This document shows, piece by piece, positions 48,901-58,760 of a stretch of DNA of 64,000 bases. The notes beneath the pieces are model-generated. The model was not told the DNA's origin, did not search any database, and was given only the letters and a program-made list of their open reading frames with translations. Numbering within the stretch: position 1 is the stretch's first letter; every line of letters starts with the position of its first letter. A program made the translations under genes and the position numbers. Source of the stretch: Owenia fusiformis. Its lineage: Eukaryota > Annelida > Polychaeta > Sabellida > Oweniidae. The stretch is from positions 11,824,932 to 11,888,931 of the forward strand of contig CAIIXF020000012.1 in the NCBI GenBank assembly GCA_903813345.2. The letters run 5' to 3'.

Positions 48901-51900
48901 GTTGTCATTGAACACCTTTGGTACCTCTAAAAGTGTTCCACCTAGGAAGTGTTCCACTTATAGAGGTTCATTTAACATTTAGTCAGTTGGACGTGGGACT
49001 CTGAAAAGTGATCCACTATCATTCCATGTTTCACTTATAGTTTTCATTGCAAAAAACCATGCAGCCCATCCTGTGTAAACATCATTAATTCAATTTCTGA
49101 AAAATATTCAAAATCCACAATAACTTTGAGACTGATACCCTCTTAAATAACGAATGTGGACAGTACATGTATATCCTATTACCTGTTGGTATCTACCAGC
49201 CTCTGTTGTTCATCTTGTAATCTTTGCTGTCTTTGTCTGAAAGAAATGACAATAACACACTATCACAGTCAGAGCACTTCATTCATGTAACTTGGATACT
49301 TTTGTATGGAAACTGTTTATTAAGCACATCTGATTAGCATTAGATTATCTACTCCTGATGTCCTAGAGCTGCATTGGACATCGTTTAGGCCAGATCTATG
49401 ATATTTCAGATTCATGGAGTTGAGATACATTGTAACTAGACAAGTTTGTTTATACTTAAACCTCCCAGTCTTTATGTATGCTTACTGTACCTGTCTCTCT
49501 CCTGATCTCTCTCTTCTCTGTTTCTCCTTCTATCCTGGGCTTTAGTTCTATCAAAGTCATCCAGTCTGCGAGTGTAATTCCAGGCAGGAACCTCACCTAC
49601 AATTAACACAGTGACATGAGTGATAAACAAAGAGAACTAAGATATACCTCAAAGATCACAGTCTACTGGATTTCCCTAAGAAACGAGTAAGTTAATGTAT
49701 GAAGATTAGTCATTTCTTGAGGCAGTGCATTGGACTGATTACTATATCAATAATCAAGTCACTTACAAAATGAAACAAGGTTCTCATAAAAGCCACCTTC
49801 AGACTGGCACATTTAACAACAAAAACGACAGTACTCACTAAAATAGAATTTTCCTAGTAAACTAGTACAAGGTGTACAGCAGGTTATTAACTGATCAAGC
49901 TGCACAATTCAAGTGATGCATGTACACAATACATGTATACAATAAAACCTGAGTATAGTGCACACCCATGGAGCCACAAAAATGTGTTCATTGCAGGTAG
50001 GTGTTCACTGCAGAGAGGCAATCCAGTGGAGTATGTACCCAGAAGGGGTGTTCACTAGAGAGAGGTGTTCACTAACACAGGTTTAGCTGTATTTCATAGA
50101 AGTCAGCTTCACTTACTTTTAGTTGGGTCCAATATAGGCAGAGAGCCCACGGAATTCTGACTTAGATAGCTGAAAAGATCTCTGTAGAAGTGACGGTTTA
50201 TCTGAAAACATACAATTCATATTACTTAAACAAATTAAGAGTACTGAAACTAAGTGGCAGCTTAACTTTTTAACAGATGCCTTTGTAACTTACTAGCACT
50301 ATTTGATTTTAATATGATGCGAGTTAAGCACATTTACATATAATTAATAATGTAATAAATTTTTGATGGGGAATGTCCCATATATTGGTGCTGCCTCTAT
50401 TAGAAGATAAAACATAACTTATAAATTTCTTACAGCAATTACAGGGTGACCCAAAAAACAACAAATATATGATTAAAGGTTATGTTTTTTTGGGGTCACT
50501 CTGTAAATAATTATATGATGTTAATTTACCATATACTGGAACTGTGAGGGTTGAAGCTTTACACCTTCTTTGCAGAGAACCTCATCCACCTCGGAAGCCT
50601 GTGAAATATGTAAGGAAACATAGACTTAGATTTAATTACAAATTATTAATATTTATAGATGGCAGTATATGTACTTGTTGACTCTAGAGCTCAGCAGTAA
50701 GACCTCAGCAGTAAGAGAACTTCATCCACCTCTGAAGCCTGTGAAATATGTAAGGAAACATAGACTTAGATTTGATTACAAATTATTAATATTTATAGAT
50801 GGCAGTATATGTACTTGTTGACTCTAGAGCTCAGCAGTAAGACCTTCTTTGCAGAGAACCTCATCCACCTCCGAAACCTGTGAAATATGTAAGGACACAA
50901 TTATTAGATCTTAAAACTAAACACAGACAGGTTTTTAGATGTGATGTGTATCAGTATGGTTCTTAGATTTAATTACAAATTATTAATATTTATAGATGTC
51001 ACTACATGGACTTATTGACTCTGAGCTCAGTATTGTCAACGCCTGTTCAAACATAATGATTGATTTAATGCGTTGTAAATACATATCAAGGTCTTTAAAG
51101 GACATATCATGTGTACTCGGATGAAAGCTGTGCACACATAAAGTCAACTATTTTAGATTATATATATTGAACAAACAAAAAAGGAAAAGGATTGTACACT
51201 GACTGTAGATTAACATGTATACACAAATGCAGTGATCTCCACAGGATTTTTTCTCAAGTGGGTGCAAAATTCTCATTTTCACAATTCAGACCAAAATTGG
51301 TCAAAATATGCCCATTTTTTATGATTTTTCTCATTTTCAAGTGGGTTGAAAATGGATTTTCAGGTGGGCGCAAGTCTATTTTCGAAACCCCAGATGGGTG
51401 CTGCGCCACTTGCTTTAATGCTGGGGAGATCGCTGAAATGAAAGAAAAAAAGTAAAAGTGGTGCACATACATTGGTGCATGGCTTTAGGCTGTCTCTTAA
51501 AAGCATCAGAAATGTGGCCATGATGGCAGGCAGATACTCATTGTTGAATCCTGGGACATCTAACCCTATCATGTATTGATCCCATATGAAGCCCACAACC
51601 TCCATACTGGTGTAACCTACGATAAAAATTATAGATCGTGTTGTAAAACTTGATTAAATTTAGTGCAAAATGTCATTGTGCATTATTATTGATTGACCAT
51701 TTTTTGAATTTCAGATTTTTAAATGTACTGTACAGTGTACTCTACTTTAAGGATGTGATTTCGTTTTTATAGGGAAGGGGGTTAAATGAAAACAATTGGA
51801 GACAGTGTACTCTACTTTAAGGATGTGATTTCATTTTTATAGGGAAGGGGGTTAAATGAAAACAATTTGAGACAGACATTAACATTTTTGACCCAACTTG

Positions 51901-54900
51901 CCAACCCCAAAATATTGTTTCTAAAAATAAACATAATAAAAAGGCATAAAAATACTCTAAACATCAATAAGAAAAATTGGTGTTCAATTTTCAAACAACA
52001 GACACGCCATGTACATGTACCAAGCACCGGCCAAATGAGTTAAAATAAACTTACCTGTAAAGAAAGCCCTGAGTAGCGGTTGCACCAGGGGGGTGAGTTG
52101 GTCTACTAATAACTGATTCATACTCAATTCTGTCTCAACCATATGCTCTACAAAAAAACAAAAAAAATATATTCATAATCACTGCATACTACAGGGGCGG
52201 ATCCAGGAACCAACAAGGGGGGGGGCCCAAATTTCAGGTCAGAGAAAAAACGTCCGCGCTTGCGCGTAAAAAAATTTTGGGCCCCTAAAATCCAAAAGTG
52301 GGCCCAAATTTTGAAATTTCGTGGCCCATTTTCTTCAAAATTTGGCCTGAAATTAACAAATAAGGCCTTAAAAGGCCCAGTAATGACCAAAAAGGCCCAC
52401 TTTTTGGGGCCTGAAGGCCTTGTTTGGCCCAAAAATTTTTTTGGGCCCAATTTTTTTTTTCTGGGCCCACCCAAGGGCAGGCCTGTCAACTGTCCCGCAA
52501 TTTGCGTATTTGTCACGCATTTGCTGAAGAATTTGAAGTCACGCCAGTTTTTTTTGCGTGACAGAAAATGTCACGCAAATACGCATTTTACCTGGTAATT
52601 GTCACGCAAAAATATTTCTGTAGAAAATTTTTCAAAATATGTTGACGATACGGTAAAAATACGAACGTCGGAAAAAACCGAACGCAATTTGTTCGGATTT
52701 GTCACGCGAATCCCGTATGTGTCACGCATGTTAATTAGAAATTTTCGTACCTACCCCCCCCCCCCCCCCCCCGCTGATAGATCGCGAGTGTAGCGAGCGC
52801 GAAAAATTGAGGTGTCCAAAATTTGATTAAATCGCAATAAAATTGAAAACAAGGTGCTCAAATTGTGGCCAAGATGTTCAGATTTGGACCAAGGTGTCCA
52901 AAGTTTGAACAAAGGTGTTCAACATTTGCAAGTCACTCATGTTAGGTGTCCCCAAGTTGACAGGCCTGCAAGGGGGGGGGCCCGGGCCCCTGGGCCCCCC
53001 CCCCCCTAATCCGCCAGTGTACTAATCTCTGATCTAAAGAACCTCAATTGTAGCTTTCGTGGCATTTTATTTGATTTTGAATGTGAAATGATGGCTACTC
53101 CAAAGCAGAATATTGAATTATAATGATTTTCAGTCATTACAGGTGATTACATTTAAAGAAACATTTAATTGTATAAGTTAGAAATTCTTTGAGTTCATAG
53201 TTCTCTAACTATTCCATAAGTGATTACATATACAAAAACACTGTAAAGTTAGAAATTCCTTAAGTTCACATTTCTCTAACATGACATCATATCGTATCTA
53301 TGGTAACAATGAACTGATTTTAGGAATTTTCAACTTTATGAAGTATGTCAGACTGACAGATTTCCACCATTAAGAGCTCTTGTCAAGTGATTTTCGGACA
53401 TTGTCAGTCAAGTGCCCATTGACTTCATGTTAATTGAGCCTCTAATTGTGGAACACCCAAGTGGAACTGGGGGTTTCCATTTACAGAGTTTGTACCTTTA
53501 TTTTTATTGAGTGCTTCTGAGAGTATCTTTGCTGTGTCAGGGTCAGCAAGTTGAAGATATTGACACACCCGGGACATGAAGCTGGACATCTCATCAGGAC
53601 GATCCTGCATAATAGACACACTTTGTAATATTCATTCTGTATACATTCTCCAAACGTGAGGTTTGGGGATGCGGAAAAATAATTGACAATTTCATTTACC
53701 TATTTTGATGGCTTGGGGCTCATTTTATTGTAAAATGGGCCTGTGAATTTGAAACAATTCCCCAAATTTTCCCCTAAAAAACTGGTACAGGCCTGATTGT
53801 TAACATCATGAAATGTAATTGAATGTCAACTACAGTGCATACATGCAAATATACATGTGCATGCAACAATTCTCTAGCTATATACCAACCTGTGAACCAT
53901 CCAACATGTAACTTGGCCTCGATTCCATGAATGTTTCAAACTCCTCCACAAGTAGGGCCACTACACGATCCGTTCCTGGCTCCCTCCTAATAAATTCAAT
54001 GCATAACGCGTTAACGTTTTAAGAGTTTACATACAGCATAACATACAGGACTATTGTATGTTTGATCCATTCTATTTAAGTAACCTAATATTTTTCTGTA
54101 CATCTACTTAAAATAGATTTCAAAAATGATGTACAAAAATGATTTTCTGGGATAATAAGACATACATTTAAGTAGTTACATGTAAAATTAAAAATAATTT
54201 CATAATTGTCCAAAACCTCAACTGAGTGAACATGTTTTCTATCAGGATACAAGGTAATGTTCAATTAAAAATGGATTTTGATTGTCCAAGTTGCATGGTC
54301 GGCTCAAAGCCAGGGGTTTCAGGGGTTCTTCAAAATCATGCAGTTTTCACACCCGTGTCAAGTGATTTTGGGCCAAAATTGTCAAAATTTAACCCACCCT
54401 TGAATAAATCAAAAAGTGACCCCCTCCCCATTGCCAAAAATTGGCTAAAGGGCCTACATGGACACTTTACCTTGGAATGTTGTCTCCAGCCACCTGCATG
54501 AACGGCACCATCAGCATGTAATCTATGTCTAGCAGTGTACTCCCACTAGGTAGCTGGGAATGGTAGTAGGAAAGCACAGCTTTCATGGCATAGAACGCAC
54601 CTACATATACAGTGTATAGGTACAGTTAAAAATTTATATTTGAATCAATCACTTATTATAGCACTTCTCATTTATGATTTCATATTGTGTTGTTTTATTG
54701 CTATTTATGAGGTGATTTATACAGAATAGAGGTGTGTCCAAAATATTGATGTCTCTTTGGAATGGTCAAATATACATAAACATATATACTAGTACATGGA
54801 CGGGTCCTCCAGTGGGGAATAAGATCAGAGTGTAAGAGGGGTTTTATTTGGGTACATCCCCGCAGATTTAATCCTCGCTCAAGGAGTTTGGGATATCATA

Positions 54901-57900
54901 GAATAAGACAAGGCATTAACATGCAAAATGTCACCACCTGCCATTTGTTAAAGATGCCGAATGCCAACTGCCAATCACTGACCACTGAACATAATATAAT
55001 TGATGACCATAACAATGTCACTATTTATATGTCACCAATTATAACAATGTCACCACTTGTGCTGTACCTACTGATCCCTTGAACTGCTGGAATGTTGGCT
55101 CAGAGTTGAGGAGTTGCTCACACTTGTGGGAAATTTCAAGGTCAAGGTCAGATATTGCCATCCTTGGGTTACTTGTCAGAAGATCAACATATTTCCTTCT
55201 GGCTAGAAATATAAAGAAAATCCTTGATAATCTTACAGTATGATTCCTAACAGTTGCTAGAATACTATTCAGTGATCTCCCAGGATTTTTTCTCAGGAGG
55301 GTGCAAAATTCTCATTTTCTCAATGTCATTCATGTGCAATATGAATATATTTTTCTATATATTATGGCACAATAGTCTTTAGATTTCATATCTTTCAGGT
55401 TCAACTGCTTGCCTTTGAAGCAGTTTAACTGACTGTATGGTACATACTGTATTAACATGGGCTTCCATTCTAGTTGAAAGCCCATGATATTATGAACAAT
55501 CCCATTAAATGAGCCAGGCCACAGGAAAAGGGGTCTTATCACATATTTTTCAATATTTTGATTTTTTGTTTATCTTAAAAAGCACAAAGAGACCTTTCAA
55601 ATGAGCCATGGCTTATGGCTTAACAATTTTTTCATGCAGATATAGACCAAAAGACAGATTTGAATTTAGCACATTTTTCTCTTAATCTTGAGCACATTTT
55701 TGGCTCTGTAGCACAATTTTAATTTTTATGATAAGACCGGTTTTCCCATGGCCAGGCTCAAATGCGTATTTACCCTTTGTATTATTCAAAAACAGTCTCC
55801 ATGTTATCTGCCTCAGTGGCATTGGCAAAAGCCTGTTAAGGCAAACATGAAGCTTCATTTTCAAATCTGGCCATTTCTTCAAGAGGCTCACAGCGCCCTC
55901 TTGGGAGTGTTCGAGTAGTACATCAGTCTTTGTGACGGCAGATGAATCATCCAATAGCTTCTGGTTGACCTCCTTGTTGACCTCTGTTTCCATGGTATTG
56001 TTCAGTTTAACTGCCAGTTGTCTTGCTGCATTCCCTATAAACAATATAAATATTTACATGTGTATTGTATAATTCTGGGTAAAAGCCAGAAACATTGTTG
56101 GCATTTTCCAAACTTGTTCTAGAGCTGCAATATACATTATAGGGCTCCCCAAGAGGGGGCAGTGAGGTCGCTTCAGTCACTTTTAAATTTTCAAAATTGT
56201 CATTTGTCATATTTCAAATTTACTTCTCATATTTTGTCAGTTTCATTCCTTTTTAGTCAGTCAACGAATATAATGCAACAAATGGCTTGTTATGTTCCAT
56301 TGTTTGATTACTGGTTAAAATAAGTCACATTTACTAACTTGCATATACATGTATTTACATTCAGAACAAATTTTTGTTACTCTCAAAACACACGTTTTTA
56401 AATACCCCAAAGTCACATTTAGTCACATCTTTAGGGGTCAGGTCGCCTTATCACATACCCCATGAGGAGTCCCTAACGTGTAAGCTTGGTTTCAGCACTC
56501 TTTCAGGCATGCATGCTTGACAATATAACCCCCTCATATTATTTGTAATTGTGTAATTGTAATTTGTCATATGTGACCTCATATCATCAAACAAGATGAT
56601 TATATGATTAAACAATGCATTACCAAGCAAAATGTCACCACCTGCCATTTGGCCCAGATGCTGAATGCTGAACACAAATCGCTGCCACAAAAAAGTTGAC
56701 AACCATAACAAGTAACCACTTCTCGTGGTGACATAACAAGGCATTACATGCAAAATATCACCATCTGAGATTTGTTATAGACACTTACCCCCATAAATGT
56801 GGGGTTATTTTGAGGATTTTTGATATTTATTATTTTGAGAAACAAATGTCCTAAGTATCAAAAAAACTGAAAATAACCCCACAGTTATGGGGGTATCTTA
56901 GACACTGGACACCAACCACCATCACAAAAAAGTTGACTTTAAGGTACAGCTGGAAAGTAACATTTTGGTAAAAAATTGCTATACCTGCACATGTTATTTT
57001 CTGGTACAAAATAAAGTATGAAGGCATGTGTCAATTTCCTTGCTTTTTTCAGGAAAGTATCATTACATTGTCTTCTTTTAGAATATCTGGTAGGGGTTCA
57101 ATGGAAACTCCAGGAAATTCTGATATTTCACACTTTCTATTTTTCCAAATTTTCTTTCAAAATTTCCAGACAACACAGGAGCTACCATTGACCTGTTTCC
57201 AGATATTATAAAAGTAAACAGTGTAATGATACTTTCCTGAAAAAAGCAAGGAAATACACACATGACTTCATACTTAATTCTGTACCAGAAAATAACATTT
57301 TGATTGACCTCTAAAACCAAAACATCATTGCTTTGAGATTAATGGGTCAGTAGCAAAAAACCTTTATCACTGTCCTGCCATCTTTCAATGGATACTATTA
57401 TTAACAATTAGCCTACACATAAACTTGACAACAAACTGTTTATTAATTAATACAATTGATCTTTTTGGCATTATCTTACATCATAGTGAGAAAGCACAAA
57501 GGGCAACATTTGAAAACAAATAAAATATTACAAGTCAAAAATACATATCAAACTATTGAATGTTGATCTTTATATTTCATTGAGATTGATAATGTGTCAG
57601 AAAGGAATATTGAGTTTATTAATTTACATCAGAGTGAGGAGGAACAAGGGGCAACATTGAAAAACAAAGTAATTAAGAAATAATTAATTACAATCAATTA
57701 TGTATTATAAATATTATAAATATTATTATTGGAAATTTTTTGCCGAGATATGCCAGAATGCACCAGAGAGGGTCTAAATTACAAAATTGTCTGAGCTAGT
57801 ATGTACCTACAGTACATGTATGTGTATTATTTGAACAGATTTAGATAAAAAGAGGAAAAATTGAATTATCATTACATCCTTCATGTATTGACAATGATGA

Positions 57901-58697
57901 TAATGAACATTTTGAAATGTTACAATAAATATGTTTATGTAGTTGTAAGTTTAGTAAATATAAAATCACTCCATAAGACTACATGGTAAAAAAGACAAAA
58001 ATGCCTTACATTTGTGCTACTTTAGAAAAAAACGAGTACTTGAATTTGCTTTATCCAATTTTTTCATTTTTAATTAGTTTCAGGCCTTTAATTTTTCGGA
58101 CCCACTTTTTTTGGTTTGGACTCCATTTTTTTTTACCGTGGGGTCCATTGGACCCACTTTTTGGTAACACTAAATAAAACGCTGTCACCACTTGTGAAAA
58201 TGACATAACAAAAATAACTTGCAGTTGTACTAACTGCACATATAATGTTCAGTATGTTAAAGAAGTGAGCAAGTACCTGTGTGCAAAGCTTGTGAAGCCC
58301 TGTCCATGAATAGCATTTTCTCTGGCTGCGAGAGGTCAGTGAAATGCTGTACATGGCTCTCAGTAAGCTGCTGTTGTATGACATCATGGAGTTCCCCTAC
58401 ATACTCATTCCACTCCTGAAACAAAACAGATCATTATTAAGCAGATTAGAAATACATTGATTGTACTTACAGGGCAAGACAACTGAGACTCATTGAACTG
58501 TCCAGGAACAGAAATGGCAAAGAAAAATTATTGTTGACCTACTATTTGCTCATAATCGACTGTACTGATGTAGCCTTGTTAAGTGCAATAAACTGAAGAA
58601 GAATTACTTTATACATCTATCTTACAAATACCTTTGAATTCGTGACGAGAGACTTGGAATTCAGCAGCCAAGAAGGACAACTTCCGTACACCGCCAT
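45916..58697 (-). CDS. TBC-domain-like protein, 19 coding exons, complete
   Basis: Exons with matching GT/AG sites and phases: 58632-58697, 58277-58415, 55774-56034, 55068-55202, 54471-54600, 53890-53986, 53496-53604, 52055-52147, 51471-51616, 50530-50598, 50117-50201, 49491-49596, 49183-49236, 48727-48799, 48391-48504, 47823-47866, 47120-47292, 46689-46780, 45916-46044. They give 704 residues, ATG to TGA. Residues about 137-388 look like a TBC (Rab-GAP) fold: PLRQITWRLFL near 142, YMLMVPFMQ at 228-236 where TBC proteins have YxQGM, and IWDQY at 354-358. The catalytic Arg-finger (IxxDxxR) and Gln-finger motifs are not apparent, so it may be a pseudo-GAP or scaffold. Residues 450-560 are Glu/Arg-rich coiled coil and 577-610 are Pro-rich. 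I cannot name an orthologue. Confidence 0.85.
48232..48367. mobile_element. 136-bp hAT-like MITE with 5-bp target duplication (CAGGCCCCTAGCC family)
   Basis: The left end CAGGCCCCTAGCCAGGGGGG and the right end, inverted CAGGCCCATAGCCAGGGGGG, are flanked on both sides by CATGT (48227-48231 and 48368-48372). The right flank touches the donor side of exon 15: the element ends only 23 bp from that exon. A decayed relative may lie at about 54300-54460. Confidence 0.85.
48905..49055. repeat. GGAACACCTTTGG dispersed repeat
   Basis: GAACACCTTTGGTACCTCTA, GTGTTCCACCTAGGAAGTG, TATAGAGGTTCATTTAACA and GGGACTCTGAAAAGTG occur in the same order at 63485-63640. A more distant relative with GTGTTCACT units lies at 49945-50095. 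It is probably an old DNA transposon family. Confidence 0.65.
50441..50502. mobile_element. 62-bp mini-element with mariner-like ends
   Basis: CAGGGTGACCCAAAAAACA and its inverse GTTTTTTTGGGGTCACTCTG form almost the whole element, flanked by TA on both sides. CAGGGTG...CAAAA ends with TA duplication are typical of Tc1/mariner derivatives. It lies just downstream of exon 10 of the TBC gene. Confidence 0.75.
50574..50985 (-). repeat. Tandem triplication of exon 10 and its upstream intron
   Basis: A unit of about 140 bp starting AGAGAAC...CATCCACCTC and ending in the TTTATAGATGGCAG and CTCAGCAGTAA blocks is repeated from about 50575, 50714 and 50853. The first copy contains the 3' acceptor and coding start of real exon 10 (50530-50598). 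The other two keep the acceptor and codons for SEVDEVL but lack the rest of the exon and run into stops. They are pseudo-exons. Confidence 0.85.
51230..51435. mobile_element. 206-bp hAT-like MITE with 5-bp target duplication (CAGTGATCTCC family)
   Basis: The left end CAGTGATCTCCACAGG and the right end, inverted CAGCGATCTCCCCAGC, are flanked by AAATG on both sides (51225-51229 and 51436-51440). The interior has CTCATTTTC and GGGTGCAAAATTC blocks. It lies just 35 bp from exon 9 of the TBC gene. Partial relatives start at 55270 and 63077. Confidence 0.88.
52192..53019. mobile_element. CAGGGGCGGATC-family hAT-like element with a nested insertion
   Basis: The left end CAGGGGCGGATCCAGG and the right end, inverted CACTGGCGGATTAGGGG, are flanked by TACTA (52187-52191 and 53020-53024). 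The interior GGGCCCAAATTT and AAAAAGGCCCAC blocks match 42222-42463. A second element at 52478-52968 has split it. Long C runs near both ends are assembly hazards. It lies in the intron between exons 7 and 8 of the TBC gene. Confidence 0.85.
52478..52968. mobile_element. Nested 491-bp element with perfect 14-bp TIRs and 6-bp target duplication
   Basis: CAGGCCTGTCAACT at the left and its exact inverse AGTTGACAGGCCTG at the right. The flanks are CAAGGG on both sides (52472-52477 and 52969-52974). The interior repeats GTCACGC in both orientations and contains a run of about 18 C (about 52755-52772). CAGG...TGTCAA-type ends suggest a hAT relative. No transposase. Confidence 0.87.
54300..54460. 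repeat. Diverged MITE remnant
   Basis: GGCTCAAAGCCAGGGGTTTC at the left and AAATTGGCTAAAGGGCCTAC at the right recall, at low identity, the CAGGCCC...AGCCAGGGG element at 48232. It lies just downstream of exon 5 of the TBC gene. Confidence 0.4.
54905..55060 (+). repeat. CACCTGCC repeat family copy abutting exon 4
   Basis: AAGGCATTAACATGCAAAATG, TCACCACCTGCCATTTG and then a GCCAACTGCC block. Three ATAACAATGTCAC-like units at the end run to within 10 bp of exon 4 of the TBC gene. Confidence 0.65.
55456..55486. repeat. Dispersed palindrome, copy 2
   Basis: CATGGGCTTCCATTCTAG followed by TTGAAAGCCCATG. The same palindrome family as 25469-25504 and 59150-59183. It lies 24 bp from the MITE at 55510. 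Confidence 0.7.
55510..55760 (+). mobile_element. 251-bp MITE, copy 2 of the TGAGCCAGGCCA family, beside a splice donor
   Basis: The left end TGAGCCAGGCCACAGGAAAA and the right end, inverted TGAGCCTGGCCATGGGAAAA, are each followed by GGTCTTATCA. The element matches 20687-20942 in inverse orientation. Its end is 13 nt inside the intron from the exon 3 donor of the TBC gene (exon border at 55774). Confidence 0.8.
56620..56735 (+). repeat. CACCTGCC repeat family copy
   Basis: GCAAAATGTCACCACCTGCC, CCACAAAAAAGTTGACAACC and TCGTGGTGACATAACAAG in order. The end joins directly to the start of the next copy (AAGGCATT), so two copies lie in tandem. Confidence 0.7.
56737..56945 (+). repeat. CACCTGCC repeat family copy, interrupted
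   Basis: It starts AAGGCATTACATGCAAAATA, is broken at TAGACACT by a small element (56786-56898), and continues with GGACACCAACC and CACAAAAAAGTTGAC. Confidence 0.7.
56786..56898. mobile_element. 113-bp MITE with 8-bp target duplication, nested in a repeat
   Basis: TACCCCCATAAATGTGGGG and its inverse CCCCACAGTTATGGGGGTA form TIRs of about 26 bp. TAGACACT lies on both sides (56778-56785 and 56899-56906), and joining those flanks restores the surrounding repeat. Confidence 0.82.
56992..57297. mobile_element. Foldback element with arms of about 120 bp
   Basis: TGTTATTTTCTGGTAC...ATTTCCTTGCTTTTTTCAGG...TAATATCTGG occurs at the left and again inverted at the right, with about 80 bp between the arms. 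No coding capacity. It lies in intron 2 of the TBC gene. Confidence 0.8.
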
Positions 58698-58760
58698 GTC
58701 TAAACATTTTTCATCACTATGAGCCATCAACCAATCAAAAGCCTTGTTACAAATCTTGCA
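58698..58760. promoter_or_regulatory. 63-bp bidirectional promoter
   Basis: Only 63 bases separate the ATG of the TBC gene (minus, 58697) from the ATG of the B3GLCT-like gene (plus, 58761). A CCAAT box lies at 58731-58735. Both start codons sit in ATGGCGGT, a YY1-like ATGGCGG core, so the two cores face away from each other. No TATA box was seen. Transcription of at least one gene may start inside this interval or use short 5' UTRs. Confidence 0.65.

Noticed and set aside
52755-52772. Run of about 18 C and other G/C runs (16450, 42247, 52980)
   Set aside because: Homopolymers inside or near transposons. They are likely sequencing or assembly weak points rather than a biological signal.
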